A stretch of 64,000 bases of DNA from CAZGAH01 sp964523295 (GTDB taxonomy: Bacteria > Desulfobacterota > Desulfovibrionia > Desulfovibrionales > Desulfovibrionaceae), in contig CAZGAH010000003.1 in the NCBI GenBank assembly GCA_964523295.1, forward strand, positions 67,808 through 131,807. Reading direction: 5' to 3'. Under the pieces are notes generated by a model. That model saw only the letters and a list, made by a program, of their open reading frames with translations, was not told where the DNA came from and did not search any database. The number at the start of each line of letters is the position of its first letter. The first letter of the stretch is position 1. Positions 34,124-42,568 of the stretch are shown here, one piece after another. Both the position numbers and the translations under genes were made by a program.

Positions 34124-37100
34124 CTAGCTTGCCAAAGCGCTCATAACCTGCGCTTTGATCTGTTCCATGGTGAAACCGTTTATGTCTACTCCCCCCTTGG
34201 GACAGGTGGCCATGCATACGCCGCAGCCCTTGCAGAGCGCCTTGTCGGTGCGAATCCGGCGGTGCTCCTTGCCGTCCGTGTCGGTGTAGGCCTCGAGGGT
34301 GATGGCGTTGTACGGGCAGGTGTCCACGCACAGTGCGCAGCCGTCACAGTTGGCCGTGGCCTCGCTCTTGATGGAGTCGAGCGTCATTACCGACTTGGAG
34401 AGGATGACGCTGGCGCGGCTGACCGCGGCCTGTGCCTGGGCCACCGCCTCGTCGATCGGCTTGGGATAGTGGCACAGACCGGCCAGGAACAGGCCGTCCA
34501 CGCTCATATCCACGGGCCGCAGCTTGGGATGCGCCTCGGTCAGGAAGCCCTCGGCACTGGTGGAGCACTTGTACAGCTCGACAAGCTCCTTGCTCTCGTT
34601 GGGCAGAATGGCCGAGGCCAGGATGAGATGGTCGGCCTTGACCTTGATCGGACGTTTGAGGATGTGGTCGACGAATTGCACGGTGAGATCGTTGCCTTCT
34701 TTGGCTACGACCGGCTTGGCGTCGGTTTCGTAACGGACGAAGATCACCCCGAGTTCCCGGGCCTTGGTGTAGAGGTCCTCACGCAGGCCGTAGGTGCGGA
34801 TGTCGCGGTTGATGATGAAGATGTTCATCTTCGGGTTGATTTCTTTCATCTGAATGGCGGTTTCGATGGAGTGCGTGCAGCAGACGCGGCTGCAATACTG
34901 ACGTCCGGGCTCACGGGAGCCGACGCACTGGATGAATACCGCCGTATTGGACTTCTCAATGGCCGCCTTGTCCTTGGCCATGACCGCGTCGAACTCGAGG
35001 TGCGTCTTGACGCGGGCATCCTGACCGTAGAGGTACTCCGCGGGCTTGAGTTCCTTGCCGCCCGTGGCCACGACGGCGATGCCGTACTTGATGGCCAGGG
35101 TCTCGCCGTTGACGACGATCTCGCTCACGAAATTGCCCACCGAGCCGACGGCGGTCTTGAGCATGGCGTTCTTGTATATCTTGATCTTGGGATGGTTTTC
35201 GACCTTGGCGATGACTGTCTGCAACTGGGACTTGATGTCCTCGTTCTTCCAGGTCTTGTTCAGGCCCCAGGCATTACCGCCGAGCACGTTGCTCTTTTCG
35301 AGCAGGATGGTGCTGTATCCCTGGTCGGCCAGACCCAGGGCCGCGGTCATGCCGGACAGACCGCCGCCGATGACCAGCGCGGACTGCGTGACGTTGACCG
35401 AGAGGTACTCCAGCGGCTGGAGCAGGGACGCCTTGGATACGGCCATGCGCACCTGGTCCTTGGCCTTTTCCGTGGCCTTCTCGGGCTCTTTGGCGTGCAC
35501 CCAGCTGTTCTGGTTGCGGATGTTGGCCATGTCGATCAGGTACTCGTTCAGACCGGCTTCCCGCAGGGTGTCCTTGAACAGCGGTTCGTGCGTGCGCGGC
35601 GTACAGGCGGCGACCACGATGCGGTTGAGACCGAATTCCTTGATTTTCTGCGCGATGAGCACCTGCGTGTCCGAAGAGCAGGTGAAGAGGTTATTTTCGA
35701 CGTAGGCGACGTTGGGCAGGGTCTTAGCGTATTCGACAACGGCCTTGACGTCCACTACGCCGGCGATGTTGATGCCGCAGGAGCAGACGAACACGCCGAC
35801 CTTGACCTCTTCCTTGCTGATATCGCGCTCGGAGGGATAGGTCTTGGCCTTGGTCAGCGTGCCTTTGGCCTCGGCCAGGGCGCCGGCGGCCGCAGCGGCG
35901 GCGCTGGAGGCTTCGGTGACCGATTGCGGGATGTCTTTGGGCGACTGGAAGCAGCCGGCGACGTAGATACCCGGCTTGTTGCTGTCGACAGGGGCGAAGC
36001 TGGAGGTCTCGGCGAAGTGGTAGCGGTCGAGCTTGAGGTCAGCCTTGGCCGCCAGGTCCTCGGCGGTTGCCGGGGCTTCCAGACCGATGGAGAGCACGAC
36101 CATGTCGAAGTGCTCCACAGCTTCCTTGCCGTTTTCGTCTACGTAGCGGGTGTCAACGCCAAGGTTGCCAGGACCGGGAGTGAAGGTATGCGGGCGCACA
36201 CGCAGGAAGCGCACGCCTTTTTCCTCGGCGCCGACGTAATACTTCTCGAAGTCTTTGCCGTGGGAGCGGATGTCCATGTAGAAGATGGTCTGGGATACGT
36301 CACCAGTGGTATGCTCGGCCGTGACCAGAGCCTGCTTGATGGCGTACATGCAGCAGACGCTCGAGCAGAAGCCGTTGTCACACTTGTTGAAACCGCGCGA
36401 GCCGACGCACTGAATCCAGGCGATCTTCTTGGGTTCGGTCTGGTCCGACGGCCGCTTGAGATGACCCATGCAGGGGCCGGAAGCGGAGAGCAGACGCTCG
36501 TATTCAAGACTGGTAACGACGTCGGATACCTTCCCGTAGCCGAAATGATCGAACACGCTCGGATCAAAAGCCTTGAATCCGGGGGCCATGATGACGGCGC
36601 CGACGTTGATGTTCACTTCTTCGGGCTTCTGGTCGAAATTGACCGCGCCGGTGGGGCAGTACTTTTCGCATGCCCGGCACTTGCCTTTCTGGATATAGAT
36701 GCAGTTCTCAGCGTCGATCGCGTATTTCAACGGCACGGCCTGTCCGTAGAGGATATACGCGGCCTTGCGTTTGTCCAGGCCCTCGTTGAACTCGTTATCG
36801 ACCTTCTTGGGGCATTTTTCTGTGCACAGGCCGCAGGCAATGCATTTGTCCATGTCGATATAACGGGGATTCTTCTTGACCGTGACCGTGAAATTGCCAA
36901 CGGACCCGGCGACCTTCATGACTTCCGACAACGTCAACAACTCGATGTTCAAGTGCCGACCGCACTCGACCAACTTGGGTGAGATAATTCACATTGCGCA
37001 GTCATTGGTCGGAAACGTCTTGTCCAACTGCGCCATCACTCCGCCGATCCCGGCTTTTTTCTCTACGAGATACACGTAGTAGCCGGAGTCGGCCAGATCC

Positions 37101-37168
37101 AGTGCAGTCTGGATGCCGGCGATACCACCTCCAACAACCATGACTGAGCCAAGTTTCTGTGCAGACAT
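34124..37168 (-). CDS. hdrA: HdrA-like flavin-based electron-bifurcating subunit with in-frame TGA (selenocysteine)
   Basis: 1014 residues, with TGA at 36989-36991 read as selenocysteine (residue 60). FAD-binding GGGIAGIQTALDLADSG at the N-terminus, then TNDCAM-U-IISPKLVECGRH; the TGA stands where the family has Cys in CSMCILSPKLVECGRH. Ferredoxin-type clusters at CIACGLCTEKCP and CRACEKYCP. A second HdrA module starts near residue 390 (VFVCSCGINIAG; VIGGGLSGMTAALGL) and lacks the Cys/Sec block. The end has CDGCALCVDTCP and CKGCGVCMATCP. The start at 37168 has AAGGGGG upstream. HdrA splits H2 electrons between ferredoxin and a disulfide. The tandem architecture occurs in some known HdrA proteins. 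Confidence 0.9.
36951..36967 (-). promoter_or_regulatory. SECIS-like hairpin in hdrA
   Basis: Sense-strand GAGTGC - GGTCG - GCACTT, six pairs including one G-T wobble, with loop GGUCG, starting 21 bases after the TGA. The loop and spacing differ from the mvhA/mvhD pair. The GGUC loop recalls the GGUC in the loop of E. coli fdhF SECIS. Confidence 0.55.
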
Positions 37169-37252
37169 CGAAACCCCCTTTTGGCTGGGCTTAAGGATTT
37201 GCACACGATGATATACGTCAGACCTGCCAGACATCCTTGCAGGCTGACCTGC

Positions 37253-38572
37253 CTAAAGTTCGACCCCGAACTTCTTCCACTGAGCTGCTGCCTCCGCTTC
37301 CGCCCTGGCAACCTGGGCGATCGACCAAGGCTCGATCGCAAGCGATTCGGCAACCAGCTGCCACAGCGACTTTACCTCGTACCCGCATTCACCGGGGTAA
37401 TATTTCGGCAGTCGCTTCTGAATCTGGTCCCGACAGCTGGTGCAACCGACTACAACAACGTTTGCGCCCGAGTCCTTGATCTGGCGGACCTTGAACCTGC
37501 CGTGCGCAACGGATTCCTTTTCGTACGGCATGGGCCAGTTGCCGCCGCCCGCGCCGCAGCAGTAGTTGTTCGCGCGGTTGGGCGTCATCTCGACGAACTG
37601 ATCCTCTTCAATGCATTGCCTGAGAATCCAACGAGCTTCGTTATAATACCCATGACCACATTGCCGTTCGAGTTCACGACCATGTTTACAGGAATCATGC
37701 CAAGTGAACAACTTGCCTCTGTTGACTGATTTATCAATCGTAATCCGGCCCTGTTCAATGAGTTCCTTCAGGTAGTCGTAAAAATAGGTGCTGCCGACCT
37801 GGCCGTTCAGGTCCTCGATGTTGAAGTTCTTCTCACCGGTGCTACAACCAAAAGAATTGCCACCAGCACCGGTCATGATCATAGCCTTGCGACTGGAGCG
37901 CTGCGTCCGGTCGATCATCTCTGTTGCCAGGCCAGAGCCCGCGTATGCGGACCTCCCGGCATGGTCGGCCTCAAAAGCCTCCCAGATGCTCGATGAAATC
38001 GACCACTGTTCGTTGGCAGCGTAGAATATCTTCCACCACCAGCCCATGTCGTCGTAATCGCCGAATAATTCCTTGGAATTCGGGAAAAACAACACTTCGG
38101 CGTCCACCTGGTCCACCGGTACAAAAAAACCAGGCAGACCAGCATGTTCGGCAAATTCCACTCCCATGCTCGCTACGGCGGAAAGACAGTCGGTCCTTGA
38201 AATCGAGAAATCGTCGTCCCTGACGGGTGCTGTGAGAATTCCCTCCCACAGGATGCCAGGAACGTTGTCGCGGTTGCGCAGATTCTTTAGCAGATTCCAG
38301 ATCGGAACGAGATCGATTCCCATGGGGCAGGCATGGGAGCAGCGTCCGCAGCCTGTGCAAACCCAAGGAAAACAGGAATCGACGACCTCGTCGACTAGGC
38401 CGAAGGTGATCATACGCAAAGCCGTACGCGGGTCCCACCCCTCCATGCCCGGAATGCCGGGAATGGGGCAGCCACTCGCGCATGATCCGCAACTATGACA
38501 ACGACTGAAATCGTACCGCTTAAGCCGGTCATGGATTTCGGCCTTGATTTCCCTGATTTCCAATACATCCAT
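37253..38572 (-). CDS. HdrD-like Fe-S oxidoreductase (HdrC-type ferredoxin domain fused to CCG domain)
   Basis: 439 residues. The N-terminal HdrC-like part has two [4Fe-4S] motifs, CHSCGSCASGCP and CTGCGRCSHACP. The C-terminal part has CCG-domain elements: WHDSCKHGRELER, NNYCCGAGGGNW and VVGCTSCRDQI. CCG domains bind the noncubane clusters that reduce disulfides in HdrB/HdrD. So this protein probably carries the thiol-disulfide active site, receiving electrons from HdrA. In sulfate reducers the partner could be a DsrC-type or other disulfide; not shown here. It is the first gene of the operon (84-base gap to hdrA) and starts with AGGAGG before the ATG at 38572. No in-frame TGA was seen here. 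Confidence 0.85.
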   Translation of the reverse strand: MDVLEIREIKAEIHDRLKRYDFSRCHSCGSCASGCPIPGIPGMEGWDPRTALRMITFGLVDEVVDSCFPWVCTGCGRCSHACPMGIDLVPIWNLLKNLRNRDNVPGILWEGILTAPVRDDDFSISRTDCLSAVASMGVEFAEHAGLPGFFVPVDQVDAEVLFFPNSKELFGDYDDMGWWWKIFYAANEQWSISSSIWEAFEADHAGRSAYAGSGLATEMIDRTQRSSRKAMIMTGAGGNSFGCSTGEKNFNIEDLNGQVGSTYFYDYLKELIEQGRITIDKSVNRGKLFTWHDSCKHGRELERQCGHGYYNEARWILRQCIEEDQFVEMTPNRANNYCCGAGGGNWPMPYEKESVAHGRFKVRQIKDSGANVVVVGCTSCRDQIQKRLPKYYPGECGYEVKSLWQLVAESLAIEPWSIAQVARAEAEAAAQWKKFGVEL

Positions 38573-38964
38573 ACCGTCCCGCCTCCTTGCCGGAACAACG
38601 AAAACGTACCATTACGCTTGCTGTCCTTTCGCCACGATCGGTCTCGCCTCTGCCGGCGTTGGCCGCGCCGTTATCCCTGCCGAGATCGTTACCAACCGTG
38701 ACCTGCTCCACCTCCTCACAGGTTAGTGTCCATACTGCACTATCAGGTTTTTCATTGTTACTTATCAATAAAACCTATGGAAACCTCATTCAACCATAAA
38801 AAGCAACCGGGGTCAACAGCCAAAAATGATTCCTGGAAACACGACAGCCCATCTCCGCGGACCGCCCCAGCTGCCTTTTCAGACATGACTGGAGAGAAAA
38901 CGACGCACTCCGATCCGTCCTCGCGCACGCCCTGCCGCAGGAGGATCCTCCCGGCCATGACGGT
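38573..38964. other. Intergenic region upstream of the Hdr/Mvh operon
   Basis: About 390 bases. The part 38710-38810 is clearly AT-rich compared with neighbours and is the expected promoter region for the minus-strand operon. Weak -35/-10-like pairs exist (for example TTGATA, 17 bases, TGATAG), but none is convincing. Small frames here have no supporting features. Confidence 0.4.
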
Positions 38965-39330
38965 TCAGGCCCGGGGAGCGGCGCTTTCGCTCGCAGGGGT
39001 GTCCGGCTGCTTACCGAGCGCGTCCACGATCTTGTCCATCGACATCAACGAGCTGATCTGCGCGGCAATTTCCTTCACATCGTAATCCGGCTGTGTGGCC
39101 TCGCAGACGTAAAGACGCCAGGCGCCGGATTTCTCACGGCCGAGATACATGCTGCGCTGTACGGCTACCGTGGATTCATGAAGGATCCCCGACGTCAGAA
39201 AAAGCCGCGCATAATCGGCCTCCTCCTCGTGCCATGCGTAGCGGATGCTGTCCGGATCCTCCGGCAGGCAGTCGTAGAACTTTCTGCTCCAGGTATTCGC
39301 CGAGAACAAGGCTTCAAGCTTTTGTCCCAT
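38965..39330 (-). CDS. Conserved hypothetical protein, 121 residues
   Basis: The ATG at 39330 is preceded by AAGGAG at good spacing, which decides the start (MGQKLEALFSANTW); the longer frame upstream is not supported. Readable features are an acidic helix (YAWHEEEADYARLFL), an aromatic strand-like segment GAWRLYVCEATQP and a C-terminal helix QISSLMSMDKIVDAL. Soluble, no signal peptide, no metal motif. Not recognised as any family. It lies upstream of the Hdr operon on the same strand, about 390 bases away, with no evidence of cotranscription. Confidence 0.6.
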   Translation of the reverse strand: MGQKLEALFSANTWSRKFYDCLPEDPDSIRYAWHEEEADYARLFLTSGILHESTVAVQRSMYLGREKSGAWRLYVCEATQPDYDVKEIAAQISSLMSMDKIVDALGKQPDTPASESAAPRA

Positions 39331-39766
39331 AACGCATCTCCTTATCGTCAGCCGGCCCCCCGGCTGGATGAGTAATCCGAATGGCCTGTCACTATCCCAC
39401 GCCGCCAGAAAATGCCAGCATATTCCCGACGCCGGATTACCCTTTTTTCCCGCCGTCCTGAAAACGAGACGGCGTCGCGCCCTCGGGAGAGCAGCTTTGC
39501 ATTCGCCCAACGCCCATTGTCCGTGGGAGCGTCCGGGCCGCCTTGTCCAAAATAAAGCCTCCTTCCTTGTAACCAGAGGGCAGGCCCGGACGTCTTATGG
39601 AGTGCAGGACGCCTGATCGAGCAACCGGGGAGGGGCAAACCACGGAGGACGCTGTGACAATGACCGGATGCGGCAGGGAACCGCGTACACTGCAGGCTGA
39701 GGCGGCGTGTCGTTCGGAAACGTTCGAAGGCGGTCGGAATGCACGACCGCGCAAAGGGAGAAGGGT
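39331..39766. other. Intergenic region with a 10-base inverted repeat
   Basis: About 435 bases between divergent genes. It holds a perfect inverted repeat, CGTCCGGGCC at 39530-39539 and GGCCCGGACG at 39583-39592, with a 43-base AT-richer interior containing AAGGAGGC on the minus strand. This could form a structured leader or be a binding site. Otherwise nothing was recognised. Confidence 0.4.
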
Positions 39767-40549
39767 ATGAGCATCAGCGCAATCAGCGGAAGCGCTTCCT
39801 CGGTGACCAGCCTGTCCGGGATGTATGCTCAGCGCAGAAGGGCCGCAGTCAACTCCGAGGATATGGATACGGAGCTGAGCACCAGGATTATGAGCGATAA
39901 GGATGCCGATGGGAACGGACTCATGTCCCTGCAGGAATCCGGTCTCACCGAGGACCAGTTCGGGAATATCGACGCCGATGGCGATGGTTCCGCCACCAGC
40001 GACGAATTGACTACTGCGCTCAAGTCCAAGCGCGAAGAGATGATGTCAAAAATCAAGCAGCATTTCGACGCCAATCCCGAAGAACTCGCAACCCGCATGA
40101 GCGCCCGGATCATGGAAGAACAGGACGCCGACGGAGACGGGGGCTTGTCGCTGGAGGAATCGGGCCTCGACGACGAAGACTACGCTTCCATCGACACGGA
40201 CGGCGATGGCAGTGTAAACAGCGCGGAGCTGGGCGAAGCGGTCAAGGCACGGCATCAGGGAAATGCCGGCGGTCCGCCTCCTGGCCCGCCCCCTGGCGGC
40301 GGCCCGGGTGGGCCTGGCGGCGGGCAGGGTGGGCTTGGCGGCGGGCAGGGGAGCGAGGATGTTCTCCAGTCGCTCTTTGGCGACACCGCGACCGACAGCG
40401 ACGAGGACGATGCGAGCGTATCGGCATCCGCCACGCTGTCCGATGCCTGGAAGCAGCGGATGCAGAAGGCCTCTTCGGCCTATCAGAATCAGGCTCAGGG
40501 CCTGCTCTCGGCGCTGTTCGGCCAGGGCGAGGCGCTGGCAACGGCCTGA
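39767..40549 (+). CDS. EF-hand calcium-binding protein
   Basis: 260 residues. Four EF-hand loops are readable: DKDADGNGLMSLQE, DADGDGSATSDE, DADGDGGLSLEE and DTDGDGSVNSAE, in two pairs. Each has DxDxDG and a Glu at position 12. A Gly/Pro-rich stretch (about 168-195) and an Asp/Ser-rich stretch follow, then a helical tail. The N-terminus MSISAISGSASSVTSLSG lacks a hydrophobic signal segment, so export by Sec is not predicted from sequence. It resembles EF-hand proteins of other Desulfovibrio relatives. The ribosome site GGGAGAAGGG is upstream. An ECF sigma gene follows 95 bases later, which may control it. Confidence 0.85.
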   Translation: MSISAISGSASSVTSLSGMYAQRRRAAVNSEDMDTELSTRIMSDKDADGNGLMSLQESGLTEDQFGNIDADGDGSATSDELTTALKSKREEMMSKIKQHFDANPEELATRMSARIMEEQDADGDGGLSLEESGLDDEDYASIDTDGDGSVNSAELGEAVKARHQGNAGGPPPGPPPGGGPGGPGGGQGGLGGGQGSEDVLQSLFGDTATDSDEDDASVSASATLSDAWKQRMQKASSAYQNQAQGLLSALFGQGEALATA

Positions 40550-40643
40550 GCCAGGCAGAGGGAATCGGGGGCGCGGTCGCGCAGGCCGCGCCCCTGCACA
40601 GGGCGGGCTACCGCGGACGCGCTCCCGCTAGCGAGGACCCGGA

Positions 40644-41234
40644 ATGGACGACGCGGCTATCGTGGAAAGGATTCGCAATGGCGAAGTCAACGCGTATGCC
40701 GTGCTGATCGAGCGGTATCAGGAGTACGTTTTTTCGGTTGTTGCCCGGCATTTACCCGGAAACCTGGTCGAGGAGGTCGCCCACGAAGCCTTTGTCAAGG
40801 CGTATGAAAATCTGTCGAAGTTCCGGGGTGAGTGTGCGCTCCGCCACTGGCTCGCCCGTATAGCGGTGAACCTGTGCGCTGATCGTTGGCGCCGGCGTTG
40901 CAAGGATCCGACCGGGTCCTGCGATGCACTATCCCCGGAGGGTCAGGCCTTTATCGATGCTGTCCTGGACCACGCCTCCCGCGAGCGGTATGAAGAGGCT
41001 GTGCGCCAGGAGGAAGCCAGGGCCTTGCTGGACTGGGCGTTGCGACGCATTTCACCCGAAGATCGCATTGCCCTGGAAATGACCGCTCTCGACGGGCGGC
41101 CGCTTGACGAGGCTGCGGCCATCCTGGGATGGAGCGTTTCCAAGGTCAAGGTTCGCGTGCACCGTGCCAGACTCAAAATGCGCAGCGAATTGCAGGCCAT
41201 GTTGGCGCGAGGGGAGAGACATCATGAACGATAA
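40644..41234 (+). CDS. ECF-family RNA polymerase sigma factor
   Basis: 196 residues. The sigma-2 region (about 10-75) has YQEYVFSVVARHL, EEVAHEAFVKAYENLSKFRG and ARIAVNLCADRWRRR. The sigma-4 region (about 130-185) has RISPEDRIALEMTALDGRPLDEAAAILG and SVSKVKVRVHRARLKMR, the helix-turn-helix that contacts the -35 element. The next gene overlaps it by 11 bases and encodes a membrane protein, the usual arrangement for a sigma/anti-sigma pair. The target promoters are not apparent here. Confidence 0.92.
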   Translation: MDDAAIVERIRNGEVNAYAVLIERYQEYVFSVVARHLPGNLVEEVAHEAFVKAYENLSKFRGECALRHWLARIAVNLCADRWRRRCKDPTGSCDALSPEGQAFIDAVLDHASRERYEEAVRQEEARALLDWALRRISPEDRIALEMTALDGRPLDEAAAILGWSVSKVKVRVHRARLKMRSELQAMLARGERHHER

Positions 41235-41529
41235 GCAGATAGACAGACTGGAGGCAGCCCTGGCCGCGCACGTGCGCAGCCGGGCCTCTGTTCAGCCTTC
41301 TTCGGGATTTTCCGCCAGCGTACTGCGCCAGGTACGGCTCGCGGAAACAACGACGCCAGCGCAAACCCTGCTGAACCGCGCGCTGGCCCCGTTTTTGGTC
41401 GCCGTGGCGACGTCGTGCGTTGTGGTCGCCGCGGCGGCATTGCGTGATTTTTCCTGGGCGGAGATCACGCTGCACGCGACGCTGTACTCTCTTGATCTGG
41501 CCTCGCCGCCGGTCTGGTGCATCAGCTAG
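41224..41529 (+). CDS. Small membrane protein, possible anti-sigma factor
   Basis: 101 residues, ATG at 41224 overlapping the sigma factor stop by 11 bases. The soluble N-terminal half has polar helical sequence (LEAALAAHVRSRA, FSASVLRQVRLAE). A single membrane segment is readable (LAPFLVAVATSCVVVAAAA, about 54-72), and about 28 residues follow outside. Overlap with an ECF sigma gene plus one helix suggests an anti-sigma role; there is no ZAS-type HxxxCxxC zinc motif, so this is inference from position. Confidence 0.6.
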   Translation: MNDKQIDRLEAALAAHVRSRASVQPSSGFSASVLRQVRLAETTTPAQTLLNRALAPFLVAVATSCVVVAAAALRDFSWAEITLHATLYSLDLASPPVWCIS

Positions 41530-41544
41530 AGGAGGCGTACGCGT

Positions 41545-42021
41545 ATGTACTGGAAAGTGTGGGCAGGCGTATTTCTGATTTTCCTTCTCGGCACCCTCTG
41601 CGGCGCGCTGGGGATGCAATCTTATCTCAAGCGGTCCATTGTCGCCGATTTCCGGCGACCGCGCGAACCGGATCCCGCCGCCATCGTCAGACATATCGAC
41701 CGGGAGATCGGACTGCGCGAGGAGCAGAAGCAGGCGCTGAAGCCCGTGTTTGCGTCCATGTCCGAAAAAATACGCGACACGATGCGGCAACATCATGCCC
41801 TGGTCGAGACCATTGTCGCCGAGACGGACGCTGCCGCGGCCGCGTTTCTCGATGAAGACCAGAAACAGCGCTTTGCTGTTATGGTTGAAAGAATGAAGGC
41901 CATGCGCAGGGCGATGCCACCGCCTCCGCCGCCATGCGGCGGCATGGCTCCGCCCCCGTGCGATGAAATGCCTCCGCCACCGGGCGGAGCGCCAGCGCCG
42001 CCACCTCCCCCCCGGCCTTGA
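41545..42021 (+). CDS. Membrane-anchored Spy/CpxP-like periplasmic protein
   Basis: 158 residues. N-terminal membrane anchor VWAGVFLIFLLGTLCGALG. Then a helical periplasmic region: DPAAIVRHIDREIGLREEQK, QALKPVFASMSEKIRDTMRQ, ALVETIVAETDAAAAAFLDE and QKQRFAVMVERMKAMR. This hairpin pattern fits the heavy-metal-sensor/Spy/CpxP family, which binds misfolded proteins or metals and often sits with ECF sigma genes. The tail is very Pro-rich, with Cys and Met (PPPPPPCGGMAPPPCDEMPP), which could bind metal. It starts 15 bases after the putative anti-sigma gene. Confidence 0.75.
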   Translation: MYWKVWAGVFLIFLLGTLCGALGMQSYLKRSIVADFRRPREPDPAAIVRHIDREIGLREEQKQALKPVFASMSEKIRDTMRQHHALVETIVAETDAAAAAFLDEDQKQRFAVMVERMKAMRRAMPPPPPPCGGMAPPPCDEMPPPPGGAPAPPPPPRP

Positions 42022-42568
42022 CGCTGCCGTGGCGAGCGCTACGTACAATGCGGAGAATGGGGATAGAGGCCTCTCGCCCTGATGGGACGAGACGACACGC
42101 GGCACGAAAAATCGCGTCCCCCCATTCTCCGTATTTTCTCACGACAGAGAAGTCAACCCTGAATTTCAGCGGTACCATCCATGCATCCTGATGTGTACAC
42201 CCAGCGGTGGACAAGGTCACCGTACGTAAAGTGCCCTTAAGATATCCATGAAGTCAAATTTTTTCTGGAGTTCCCATCATTTCTGGAAGACTAAAAGTCA
42301 AGATGACATAAGAGTTTGACAAAATGAGATCTGGAGTAGGTAATTTTGTGGCAAGTCTAGTAGTGTGCAAAAAAAATGTACACAAAAAAGCTCGGCGTAT
42401 AGAGTCACGCCATGTCACGGAAGGTTGCCATCGTGGTTGATTTTCGGACTCGCCTGGCGGAGCTGTCGGAATGGCAGACAGCGACGCGCGACGACGTGTT
42501 GGTGGTCGGGGAAGTTGAGCTGCGCGCTACGCTCCGGCGTTGCGTAGCGGTCGGACGCGTTCCTTGTA
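42022..42568. other. AT-rich intergenic region with long inverted repeat and a doubtful 62-codon frame
   Basis: About 550 bases. It includes a 16-base imperfect inverted repeat (42047-42135) and then an AT-rich stretch (42240-42400) with TTGACA and a partial -10 GGTAAT 17 bases later on the plus strand. A small plus-strand frame, 42412-42600 (starting MSRKVAIVVDFRTRLAELSE), lacks a good ribosome site and overlaps the next gene, so it is not called. Confidence 0.4.
42047..42135. repeat. Inverted repeat pair, 16-base arms
   Basis: AATGCGGAGAATGGGG at 42047-42062 and CCCCATTCTCCGTATT at 42120-42135 pair at 15 of 16 places, spaced by 57 bases. The 89-base unit could fold into a long-stem hairpin or be a small insertion with terminal repeats. 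No clear target-site duplication was seen, and no copy elsewhere in the window was noticed. Confidence 0.6.

Noticed and set aside
34262..36982. 906-codon open frame on the plus strand opposite hdrA
   Set aside because: Shadow of the high-GC hdrA gene; the minus-strand product has clear HdrA domains and the plus frame has none.
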